Assembly: GCF_021134715.1 (NCBI RefSeq)
Contig: NC_060020.1
Coordinates: 4,340,001 to 4,404,000 of the forward strand
DNA length: 64,000 nucleotides
From: Daphnia pulex
Taxonomy: Eukaryota; Arthropoda; Branchiopoda; Diplostraca; Daphniidae
Direction of reading: 5' to 3'
The translations under genes were made by a program, and so were the position numbers. Shown in pieces: positions 9,059 to 19,900 of the stretch (positions are counted from its first letter, which is position 1; the number at the start of each line of letters is the position of its first letter). The notes beneath the pieces were generated by a model. It was not told where the DNA came from, did no database searches, and worked only from the letters and a program-made list of their open reading frames with translations.

Positions 9059-9877
9059 AGCGAACTGGAGCATAGTGTAGTATTGCTGTTCAACGTAGCA
9101 CGAAAGATCAGCCTCTGTGTAGTACGTCGGGGAAGAGTAGTACTTTGCCGCTTCGGTGGAGTAATCAGCGGGAGCCTCGGTGGAGTAATCAGCGGGAGCC
9201 TCGGTGGAGTAATCAGCGGGAGCCTCGGTGGAGTAATCAGCGGGAGCCTCGGTGGAGTAATCAGCGGGAGCCTCGGTGGAGTAATCAGCGGGAGCCTCGG
9301 TGGAGTAATCAGCGGGAGCCTCGGTGGAGTAATCAGCGGGAGCCTCGGTGGAGTAATCAGCGGGAGCCTCGGTGTAGCAGCTGGGAACAGAGTAGTATTT
9401 AGGAAAATCGGTGCAATAAGTAGCTCAGAACACAGTAATACTTGGGAGCCTCGATGTAGTAGGATGGAGCAGCATGCAAAGTCATACTCCGTCGCCTTGG
9501 TGGTGTAGTAACTCGGGGCAGAGTAATACTTCAGGACGTCAGTGTAGTGGCTCGGGGCAGCGGAAATTGTGGTATAAAACTCCGGTGCCTTAGTAGTGTA
9601 GTACTTGTAGACCTTGGTGCAATAACTGGTCGTTGCGTGAGTTGCTTTTGGGAAGGTGGTGGCGTTGCGGTTTGGTAGCCGCCATACCAAGAAGACATCG
9701 ATACACCAGTGGTCGACCCACCAAACAACGACACAACACCGAACAGCGTACGACGCCTTATTAACTAGACAGTAAACAAATTCAAGCAATAATGTTAAAT
9801 AATAATATGCATACTAACAAACAGAAAATAATTGGCATCAATAGAAAACTCCATGTAAAGACAGAATATTTACCCAT
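8638..9877 (-). CDS. Tyrosine-rich family gene with scrambled frames, open reading frame of 376 aa
   Basis: Exons are 9,877-9,874 (ATGG, donor at 9,873) and 9,764-8,638. A net two-base loss at the start of exon 2 replaces the family signal peptide with NKASYAVRCCVVVWWVDHW, which is not a good signal sequence. A compensating change restores the tyrosine frame for SYCTKVYKYYTTKAPEFYTT and what follows. The frame then slips again: the 9 x 24-bp array is read as PRLPLITP, the tyrosine frame returns (YYTEGAVYYTTTYAA), and the ORF finally runs through the next gene's leader to a TGA-type end at 8,638. It has a full promoter and start. I judge it probably a pseudogene that happens to lack stops. Confidence 0.35.
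9155..9370 (-). repeat. Nine perfect 24-bp tandem repeats
   Basis: On the plus strand the unit is GGTGGAGTAATCAGCGGGAG plus CCTC, nine times without a mismatch. On the coding strand the ancestral frame reads ADYSTEAP, eight residues per unit. The DNA is also open in other frames (PRLPLITP on the coding strand, RWSNQREP and GGVISGSL on the other). Perfect identity implies very recent expansion or ongoing homogenisation. Confidence 0.95.
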
Positions 9878-9962
9878 GGATGCGAACTGGCAATACGGTG
9901 AAGAAGGCAGAAAGTGACAGATAGTGCGCAGCAGATGTTTCCGTGTCGGAGATCCTCACTCG

Positions 9963-9998
9963 ACTGATGTCTCTGGCCTTTTCTCTCTCCTTTATATA
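9963..9998 (-). promoter_or_regulatory. TATA box and initiator of the 9,877 minus gene
   Basis: Read on the minus strand, TATATAAAGG (about 9,998-9,989) precedes TCAGTC (9,967-9,962) by about 30 bp. The leader GAGTGAGGATCTCCGACACGG then runs to the ATG at 9,877. It matches the plus-strand promoters at 1,087 and 1,902. Confidence 0.65.
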
Positions 9999-10029
9999 CG
10001 ATTTTTTTATCACCCTCACCTCTTAAGCC

Positions 10030-10135
10030 TTGCGGATATTGTACCTGTTTGATAATGATGAAACACGTACCTTTCTCACCCAACCTCTCCGCCGTCGCAT
10101 GATACGTATTACGTTATGACCTCCGTGACCTTCAA
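10030..10135 (-). promoter_or_regulatory. Upstream promoter module, proximal copy
   Basis: This is the reverse complement of the module at 1,735-1,890. It carries TGAAGGTCA on the minus strand at 10,134-10,126 and the GAGAGGTTGGGTGAGAAAGG core. It sits just upstream of the TATA box of the minus gene. Confidence 0.6.
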
Positions 10136-10224
10136 TTGAAGAAAATGCAAACTGGCCTTTCCTTCTTTAGGTTGGCGTTGCTGGGGATGGGTCTACAACA
10201 ACAAATATCAAAATGAATACCAAA

Positions 10225-10345
10225 TGGCTGAGCCTTGCGGCTATTATACCTGCTTAATAATGATGAAACACATACCTTTCTCACCCAACCTCTACACCAC
10301 CGCATTGACAGTTTTACACGTAATGTTCACCGTGACCTTCAGCGG
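10225..10345 (-). promoter_or_regulatory. Upstream promoter module, distal tandem copy
   Basis: This second minus-strand copy of the same module has TGAAGGTCA at 10,341-10,333, followed by the GTAAAACTGTCAATGCGGTG block also present at 1,780. No TATA box follows, so it is either an extra enhancer unit or the remains of a further duplicated promoter. Confidence 0.55.
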
Positions 10346-11896
10346 CAAACTGGCCGGCCCGTCTGCAGGTTGAACTCTACAATGGTAATTGAAAAATAAT
10401 TAATAAACACTGCATCAGTTCGAACATGTTGAAAATACACCTAAATTTATCTGAAGACGTTATAAAGTAACGTAAGAGTGCACATAGAGAACAAATAGTT
10501 GAATTGATACGAAACTCCATGTAAAAAAAAAACGAAACATTCACTCATTATTGCGACTCGGAAGAATGTAGGTGATGGCTGGACTTTCGTCGTCGGTAAC
10601 TTTCTGTTCACTAGGCCTACGAACCATGTGAACGGAGTAAAGTAGAATTAAGCAGTCACTTAAATTTGTCAAGATGTAAGAGATTTCACAGAGTCTAAGG
10701 GTAAACGATGAAAATTCAATCACATGAAACCACACCTTAAGATTTTACGTAAAATTACACCAAACTTAAACAAAGGAATCTACTCTCTGATCTTCAATCG
10801 CTGACATTTACATCTTGCTTTTGAGGAAATTAATAAACACATTAAAATTTAAATAAATACATAAAACAAGCCTGAAAAAGTGACAACAATAGGACGATCA
10901 CCTTCTAGTTCTAGCGTACATAGAGTGACGACACATAATCTCAAAATTCGGCTTTCGTCTCAAACATAACGTACATCAAATTCTACCGAGTAAGGCAGCA
11001 GTTCCTCCAGGTAATCACTAATCAGGTGCTACCTGATTAAAGACAATTTCAATGTACAGTGTGTTATCCAAACACATTGGATATCAGACTGAACGGATGC
11101 AATGCTGTTGTGATGTCAAGGATGTATTCTTCTCGAAGATAATAACAATTTTTTTACTACTAATAAATCAAAAGTAGAGATGCTCATGAGTCATGACATG
11201 CATGCATATATTAGTACGTACAATAAAAAAATAAGAAAACAATATTTGTTATTGAAAAAACTTGTAAGAGTTCCCTCAGTACATTACTTATTCGTTCTCT
11301 GCTCACACATCCTATCTACACAAACTCTTTTACTTGGATTCACTATTTTATGAAAAACAAATTTAATTGCTTGACTTATTTGACACTGAGAAATCGATTA
11401 GGCCTACTATTCACTAGTACTAGACCATGAGACCATGCATGGGACATGGTCTAAACTGTAACAGTCGTTTCAAAATCGAAGTCGATCATCACTACGCAAA
11501 AACTCAAACTAAATAAGTACACAAACCATAGATAAAAGAAACACAAACCACGTTGGTGGAAACTTGTGGTCTTTATCTGTGTTTAAACTGCCATTTGATT
11601 AGGCACCTAGTGTCAAAACAATCGCCAACTAAAGCCATCTAGTATGACAATCGCCAACTTAACTAGCCGCAGTGTATAGAAACCCTTCGAGTAATTTGGC
11701 TGGATTGCTTTCAAACAGGAAACAGCTTTCATATTGCTCAATCATGCGCGTGTATAATTTTTTTTGTGAGAACTGTAACACAACGTATGTATTTGTTGTA
11801 TTGGATTTCACTTTACTGGTATCCATCAAAAAGGTTTCCAAGATTATACGATCGGGATGGGGCAGGATTGAAAAGGAAAAAAGGCACCGCATTTGA
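10346..11896. other. Non-coding interval
   Basis: No gene was recognised. The stretch is AT-rich with short ORFs only. It lies between the distal promoter module of the repeat cluster and the 3' end of the ATP9 gene. About 11,650-11,896 probably includes the ATP9 3' untranslated region. Confidence 0.5.
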
Positions 11897-14800
11897 CTAG
11901 GTTAATTTAGAATAGCTGGGCGGTGAAAATTTCTTGTGTAGACATTTCAAGATGTATAAAGGCAAGCAGGATATCACGGTTATCACACACACTTTCCATA
12001 CAAAGTCGGCTGTCCTGATGAACTGTGAATCTAACAAGGAAAATGTATTTCATTATTAGTAAAGAAAAATAAATGCAAAAAAAATTTAAGAAATTGGCTT
12101 ACCAAAGAACTCGTGGAATAAAGCAAGGGAAGCTACGTAAAGAGCAAGAGACACAAGTTCCCCAAGGATCATAATTACATGCCATTTTCTAGCAGTTAGA
12201 GTAACCATGAGGAGCTCGGTGAGAATTAAGGCCGAGAAACTGATTGCAACAATATGAATAAATTCATCATCAAATAGCAATAGAGCCCCATACATGATCA
12301 CTCCACCTAAATTATACAAACCGTGAGTATTAATGACTAGCTTTAATTTGGTTGAACTTCATAATCCTGTGTTGTATAGAAATAATATTACCTTGGTAGA
12401 TGGAGATTAAAACCCACAAGAAGAAAGTTTTGTATGTTAAAGACCTTCCTTTGGCTAGTTCTTTATATAATTCCGGGTAAGTCATGGCAATTTTGGACGA
12501 TACATCTTTGTCTAATACCAGCGAAAAGACAGGAAGCATGGTATAAACCGTGGCATATCCGACCATCAAGAAACCCTGATAGAGGGAAACGGAAGCGAAA
12601 TAAAACACAGAAGAAAAGACAGCTTGCATCGTTGAAATGATTAATCCACGATGGATAACAAATTGGGCTAAGGCGGCAGATCGCTTGTATGATCTCCGAC
12701 CGTGCACCAACAATAGGCGCACTATGTGGCTAAATTGTGGAATGGAGAAATCTGCAGCTAATGAAGCCTTAACATGCCAAAAAATTCACACTAAAATTAT
12801 CAGGAATTTATCACATATAATTTTATTTCTGAATTCTACCTGCTTTCCTTCTTTTCCAACAATACCAATGCCGGTGTCAGCAGCTTGAATCATAGAGACG
12901 TCATTTCCGCCATCACCTATTGCCGCTGCACGCTTTCCCGTATGTTCCTGAATTAAACGCACGACTGAGGCCTTCTGAGTCGGTGTACAACGGCAGCAAA
13001 CAACGGCTGGAGCAGCACAAGCCAGCTCCATGAACTCATGTTCGTAAAACTGAAAATAAAAAGATGATTCGTTGAATAAATTCAACAAGTGCTTAAGTGA
13101 CAGGATTTACTTTTAAGCAGAGCTCTAACGATTCTCCTCGAATAATAAGTGCGGAATCGGTTTTACGGCGGAAAGCGTTCAGTTCTTGATGTGTGTCTGT
13201 ACGCGAGGTTACATTTCCAAAAACGTGAATACTTTGGGAACGAGGAACAAGCCGCGAACTTTGAGCAATGCATATTGCAGTCTCTAATTTGTCACCGGTG
13301 AGCATCCATATTCGAATTCCTGCATTTCGCAGAAGTTCGAGGGATGGTTTTACGTTTTCCTACAATAGTTTTCTAATAGCGTCATTCATTTTTTTTTAAA
13401 TTTTAGTAAGAAAAGTACCTGTAGGCGGTCCTCAACTCCAGTAACTGCTAAAAGTTCCATATCACGCTCTAAACTTTCAACTACAGCCGCTACGCGGGCA
13501 GCTCGATCTGTTAAAGCCATTTTTGCTGCCTGATATCGCGTGTCAAATTCTGAATACTGTTCATCTGTCAATGGACGCTTAGCGACCACTAAGGTTCTCA
13601 ATCCTTCTCTCGCCATGTTCCCACATTCTTCTTCGAGCCAATCATTGTACAGCACGATCCGATTCATTACCGTGTCTGCTCCTTTCATGTAAAACACAAT
13701 CTCTCCTGACTGGTCGTCTCTGACGATGATACCCATTCGTTTAGTTTCGGAGGTGAAAGGGAATATCTTAATCGAGCAGATAACATTAGAAAATAAAATA
13801 ATAAGGCGAATAGAATCATCTTATGTTACCTGCAGAACCGTAAACCTCATTAGTGCATTGTGTGGACTACGTAAAGTCATTGACGTTGTGTTACGTTCCA
13901 TGAGAGTAAGCCCCACACTTTCTGTCCACGACACGAGCGCGATTTCATCAGGACTAGAGGCTTGGTAGTTAATTTTACTATCGACCTGCAACTAAAATAT
14001 ATAATCGGTTAGCAGAAAAATTAATAGGGAGGAGGGGGAGGACGTGATAAGCATACAAATTGATTTGTGTCGACAATTGGTGTGACGTTATGACAGAGAC
14101 CGATAGCTTTTGCCGCTTCGACAATTCGCGTTACCACGGTCCTGCGCATTTTCCCACTACTAGGTTGCCCGGGTGTTGCGCTGGAGTAACTACTAAAAGC
14201 CTATTTAAATATGCAATTATTTAATGTAGCTACACAACATGCTAAAAAAGGTAGTGTTTATTTACGTTACCTGCCCTAAAAGAGTTCGGATTTCATCAAA
14301 AGTTTCCGTGCCATATGCGGCCGTTCCAAGATGAAGTTTTCTAAACACCATTTCATTTTCTGTTAAAGTTCCGGTTTTGTCCGATAAAAGGTAAGAAATT
14401 CTTCCCAGTTCCTCGGGTATAGTAGTCGATCGTACAACAGTTCCAGGGATTTCTTTGTCCTTCATTATGGACCAGGAATAAAACGCTTTACCCATATCTA
14501 AATTAACTCGCAGACTTAAGAGGACTTCGGTTAGTTTCATATTTATGAAAAGAAAATCCCACTATTTTTACCTGATAGGGATGATGTAAGAAAATAGTAA
14601 AACGAACCGAAAAAGATATCGATACCATGGGCCTTGAAATCCTTTCAAACACATCATCAGCAATGCAAGTCCAACGACAGCAAGGAATAAAATCTGGGGA
14701 AAAGGATAATCGGATTGTCATTTTCTTTCAAAAATTTGTTCCATCCAGTAATCTCCCGTACCTTGGTCAATTGATTAACTTCAAGATCTAGCAATCCAAC

Positions 14801-16462
14801 TTTACTCCGGGGCTGTGAATTGTTCATAGAACTCCTCGTTTCTTTACCAGTGTAGACTACAAGACCTAAAGCAGTGCCTGAAGCCACGACTGTGTTTGCC
14901 CAAAGAGTGTTTTCTATATTCAGTGAATCCTCAATCGGTGGGTCGTCATTCTGGAAAACAACAATAAAGTAAAAAAAATAATAATAATAAATATAAATGA
15001 ACGATAGAAACTTATTAAAGTGGTTTCCTATCTAACCCTTTTGAAAGTTCCAATGAAAGTGTGAATATCTCTTTGTGGTTTTTCGGCAAAAACGGAGGCA
15101 TTCAGTTGAAACAAATCAGTGTCAAAAGTCAATTTCTGTGTGTCCGTCACGGCTAGACGAAGTTTCCAATCAGTTTCACCATCCAGTTGATCCGTACGGA
15201 TGAAACAAGATCCAGACTTTTCCGTTGTTCTAATTAAAACCATATCAGCGGGGACTCGCTCATCTAATGCATAGCAATCAGAATATTAAGTAAATTTTAT
15301 AATTAAGTATAAACTCCTTTAAAAATTATATTTACATAAAGCTCTTTATAAATACCTTTATCAACAAAAATCAGATCTCCAACTTTGATCTTCGAGCTTG
15401 GAATGAGTTCGAAACCAGATGGAACAAGTTTCTTATACAAACGACAGTTGATTTCTTTGTCACGTTGAGCTCGTCGAAAATCGTCAATTGCTTCTCTGAC
15501 TGTTGTCACAAACAACACAAAACACTAAAACAGAACAATCATAATACAAGATAAGGCAATTTAGGACTTTTTTTAAACAAGTATTTTACTTACTAATGGT
15601 CCCCAATATGTGTATAAATAACCTATTCTAATTTCTGGGATGAACTGACTTATAGCCATAATGAGGAAATAAAGGTTCAAGAAAAATTTGAACTGCTGAA
15701 ATAAGACCTACAGTGGAGTTTTTAAATTGGTTGGTTAAAATAATATAATAGTTGTGAAGTCTAAGTGAATTAAATATACATTACCATGGGGAGAAAAGTA
15801 AAAAAATTGTATTTCTGGTTACGAATTCCATTAGATGGGTAGTATTCCATTGTTTCCTTGGTCTGCTGGGAATGACTACCAATCCACACTGTTCGGGAAT
15901 TCAGCTCTTTTTTCCTGTAGCAGCATCGCTGTAGTTTGTTGCAGAAACTGAAACCAAAATGTGTTATTTAAAATTTTATGATTAACCATTTAAAACTTAG
16001 CTGTGAGACATTATTAATGTAAATTTATAAGTGACACTGACATTTCCATTTGATCTCAATAAAACATCGAAATATGAAAAGAATATATCACCTTTCCATT
16101 CCAAAATAACTTTTTCGGCGTCGACCTCTTCTAAACCCGACATTTGCTTCTTCCGAAGCACTTAAAAGATAATCACTTTCATCATGATCGAAGGTTCTAT
16201 CTTCCATGGAAACCCGTAAAGGAATATCCTCCATGCCCAAATAATCCTGTACCTTATCTTCGCGCCTCAATGAAGAGTTTTCACAGCGTCACAGAAGTTT
16301 GATTTAATACAAACGTTAGTAACTCAGCAAAAGAGGATAGCGATTTGTTGACATTTGGCATTTCACCATTTCAGTGACAGATTGACTGCAACTCTGCAAG
16401 TGCAAGACATTGCTCTACTATATTTTAAAAGGCCGAAACTTACCAACCAGCTGCAACGCCAT
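11897..16462 (-). CDS. ATP9: P4-type ATPase, ATP9 (class 2) phospholipid flippase-like
   Basis: Coding exons, 5' to 3': 16462-16444, 16257-16092, 15947-15785, 15707-15594, 15524-15356, 15263-15037, 14950-14762, 14693-14572, 14514-14271, 14200-14057, 13985-13830 (or from 13991), 13766-13419, 13359-13111, 13049-12840, 12767-12392, 12306-12103, 12030-11897; about 1,077 aa. Actuator motif [12 protein letters not shown]; phosphorylation motif [11 protein letters not shown], aspartate near residue 435; nucleotide-domain [26 protein letters not shown]-terminus [28 protein letters not shown] and [13 protein letters not shown] place it with vertebrate ATP9A/B rather than other P4-ATPases. Members act in trans-Golgi and endosomal membranes, apparently without a CDC50 subunit (family knowledge). 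The 19-nt first exon (MALQLV) is inferred; the alternative start is the ATG of MEDIPL. Confidence 0.93.
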
Positions 16463-16981
16463 CTCTGGAGCTTGCACACATACACATAGCTCTCCAACTC
16501 TTAACACAAGGCCAAGAACAATCCGATGTCTGCCTAGCGCGCGAGTTTCATTCTGTTTTGAATGTTTTTAAACCTGCTCATCTTCATCATCATCTGACAC
16601 ATCAATTTGCATACCGGAACATATAAGAAATAGACAGGAAACGAAGCCCGTGTAAGACTATATTCTATCCCAGCGACTTCTCGAGTTTTATTGGTGTATT
16701 TCATGATTTTTCCATGAAAAAATGCGAACATATGCCTCGGATTCTTTTTTATTGTAAAAATGTCAGGAATCGAGTCAAAACAAAGAACAGAGAAATCAAT
16801 CAAAATTGTAAAAAATATCATGTATGCCATCCTATTAACACAATTTTTCGCGCCCTGAACCTTTACAAAAGAATTAACAATGGTCGAACAAGGAAAGATT
16901 TGAAACAAATTCTGAATATGTCATGTGTTTCTTTTAACAACATAAAAACTACATGGGAAAAAAAAATATAGTATATTTATA
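16463..16981. other. Short interval between ATP9 start and exchanger 3' end
   Basis: It must hold the ATP9 promoter and 5' leader and the 3' untranslated region of the upstream exchanger. TTTATT at 16,748-16,753 gives AATAAA on the minus strand, a possible polyadenylation signal for the exchanger about 230 bp past its stop. ORFs here are not conserved. Confidence 0.45.
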
Positions 16982-19900
16982 CTACAATCCGGTCTCGGAG
17001 GCATGGTAAGATTCCGGTTGTTCATCGTCCTTTTCGATGTCTTGCATGTGCAAACTGATACTTTGTTGTACGGTGCTTTGCTCCCCGGTACGTTCGGCGA
17101 TTACTCGAAGTGGTACAGTAGATCCCGATGGGTTAACCAGTTTGGATTGCTTGCTTGACCCCCTTGTTATCGACCATTCACTCTCTGTCGAACATTTAGC
17201 CGACTGATGTAGGCGGCTACCTTTCTTTACAGAACCTAAAGGTGAGCCAACAGCTGGTGCAAAACCTCCCCCTGGTAGTTGAGAGCTCATGGCAGATAAA
17301 ACAGCTTGTGCGAAACGATCTCCTTGTGATGCAGAATCAGGCACCGTAGATATTCTTCGCCGTAGAGCCATCCACCTAGATGGTTCCGGTAAATCGTCGT
17401 CTTTGATCAGGTTGCGTTTCTCATGCAGCTGAACGATAAAAACAACGGCGGCGTTAGTTTTTCAAGTTGCTTGTGAAACTGTACAATAAATTCGTAGATT
17501 CTTACCCGTTTTGATTGATTCATACTACTGTTGGTGCGAAGTGCTTTACGGAATGCCTGAGCAGTCGCTTCAGGATCAAGGGGGGTCGATCGCACTAATT
17601 GAGCCGCGGGAGCATGTGTAGGCATGACGCCTTCTGAATGGGCGCTTCTCTGGTGACGTAGCATAGCAACAACATCAACGAAGCTTTTCCCTTGCATTTT
17701 CTCTTGTTGTTTCCCATGGCCCAATAATTGCGATTGTCGATGAAATGCGGGTGAATTTCGGGCATCATTCGAAGAAGGCACAGAAGATGTCGGATCGGCA
17801 GTCGCCAGTTCAGAAATGAGATGTGATTCATCGATATCGGTTAAGCTGGTGGACGTAGACGCAGGTTCACTTGTCTTGGCACGTATGTCATACATATTGG
17901 CCGCATGTTCCCTGCACAATCAAAATTAAGTTTACTACACGCACATTAAAAAAATTCGCAGTTATCATACGATAGAGTTAGTTTCTCAAACAATCGTTGC
18001 AGGGGATCCTTTTCCGTGCTTAACGTGAAGATTGGCCTAAGGTAATTCTCGTCAAAGCGCTCAATTTTCTCCTGTCACCAGGAAAAATAGAAAGCATTTT
18101 AATTAATTTAATTTCATAAACAAAATCTGTGGTACCCTGAGGAAATTATTGCCGTGTTGATCGCAGATTCCTTCAAATCCAGCGCATAGGTGGTCAAACA
18201 TCTAATCAACGAAAGAAGTAACAGATCACACAGAAGGAATGAAATGTTGTTCTATAATATAGTTAGTTCCACTCACCGTTTCATTTATTTCATTGATAAG
18301 ATATTGGACCGATTGGCTATCTTTCTTAATGTCGAGCAGCCGAACAAAGAGCTTGATGGTACCACCCTTAAATCAGGAAAATCAAATACAAATCACATTT
18401 TATGAAAATGGAATAAATAATTCATTTTGCGGTAAAATAAATTACTTGGATAAAAACGGTAAAAAGAATAACGACTAGCGTAGTCGTGACAAACATCTGA
18501 CGTGGTTGGATGTCACTAGGCAAAAGCATCTCCACCAACGAGAAGCTGACAGCTCCTCGCAATCCTCCGTAAGCCATGATAAATTGCTCCCGCAAGCTGA
18601 CTTGCTTGATACGGAATCGATTGGCAATGGCAGTCAAGATGAAAACTCCTGGAAATCAAAGAAAATAGGACATTGATCGAATCAGGCAGCGGAAGATAAG
18701 GTTGTGTATACGGTACCAATGAATCGGACGGCAAGGCACAAGAAGAGTGTCCAAAGGACGAAGCCGGTGTGCCACTCGTGGACGTCGTTGACCAGGACCA
18801 TGCCCAAAAACAGGAAAATGATGCAGTCACTTGTGGAACTCAGCATTTTGATGAAGTATTTGACGGTCGTAAAGGATTTCCGTGAAATGTTTGAAAACGA
18901 GTAGTGAGCTTGAACAAGGCCGCAACCGATACAACTGAATGTTCACAATAGAAAGAAAATTTCATTTTCGTAATTAATGACGTCAAAGGTTAGATATCAT
19001 CACACCTGATGATTCCGGAAAAGTGGAACAGCTCTGCGCCCATGTAAGAGAAATAGGCCATTCCGAGTACCGCCAAAGGTTCGACGACTGATGAAGCGAC
19101 AAATAAAAAATAAATGTCGCCGCAGCAGATTCAAGTCCGAATATTAAAATCGATATCTTTAATATCTCGTGACCACGGTTGCTTTATTGTTCATTTGAGT
19201 ATATACCTCGAACTTCAGACGTGGTGCGAGTGATGAGCGCAGTCAGCAATCCGCAGAGAATTCCAATACCGAAGCCGCCAAGACTGATTGTAAAAAACGA
19301 GACGAAACCGAGAAGATACTGCTCTCCACCGATGTTGCCATCCATTTGGGCGAAGACGACCATCATCGAATAGAGGACGACCGTCACAGCATCTGCAATA
19401 AGGAATACTTGATTAATCGGGTGGCTTGTGACGTCGCTCATGGCGTTCAAACACGCTGAGGTATAATATGTTGGCTTTGTCTATCTATTGAATCGTGAAC
19501 AACTCGTTTATAAACGAGAAATCTGCAATCGCAATCAGTACGCACCGTTGAGAAGGGACTCTCCAAAGACGAGGAAATAAAGATCCTTGTTGATTCCGAT
19601 TTCTTGAAAGATGGCTAGAACCGCCACGGGATCGACAGCTGAAATGAGTGCAGAAAAGACCAGACAGTCTGTGGTTTGCAGCGTGTATGATGGAGCCGAC
19701 AACTCCACACCCGTTCCTTCTGGTATATGGACATTGCCAATCCATCCGATCGACACCAAGCCCAGCAAGGAGAGCCCTATACAACAATTTTGTTTTGAAG
19801 AAATTCGTCGCTAAAAGGAAAATCAAAAGATGATCAATAATTAAACGGGAAAACTCACCGATGACGAAAGTGTTAAAGATGGTACCCTATTGTGATATCG

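Noticed and set aside
9155-9370. CRISPR-like array
   Set aside because: Units are contiguous with no spacers and have codon periodicity. The genome is eukaryotic.
9083-9508. Plus-strand ORF of repeated GGVISGSL (and RWSNQREP in another frame)
   Set aside because: It is the antisense reading of the nine-copy array of a minus-strand tyrosine-rich gene. Promoter, leader and signal peptide are all on the minus strand.
15594-15695. Shorter ATP9 exon starting QFKFF
   Set aside because: The upstream acceptor at 15,708 restores the conserved VLFQ residues in phase, so the exon was extended to 15,707.
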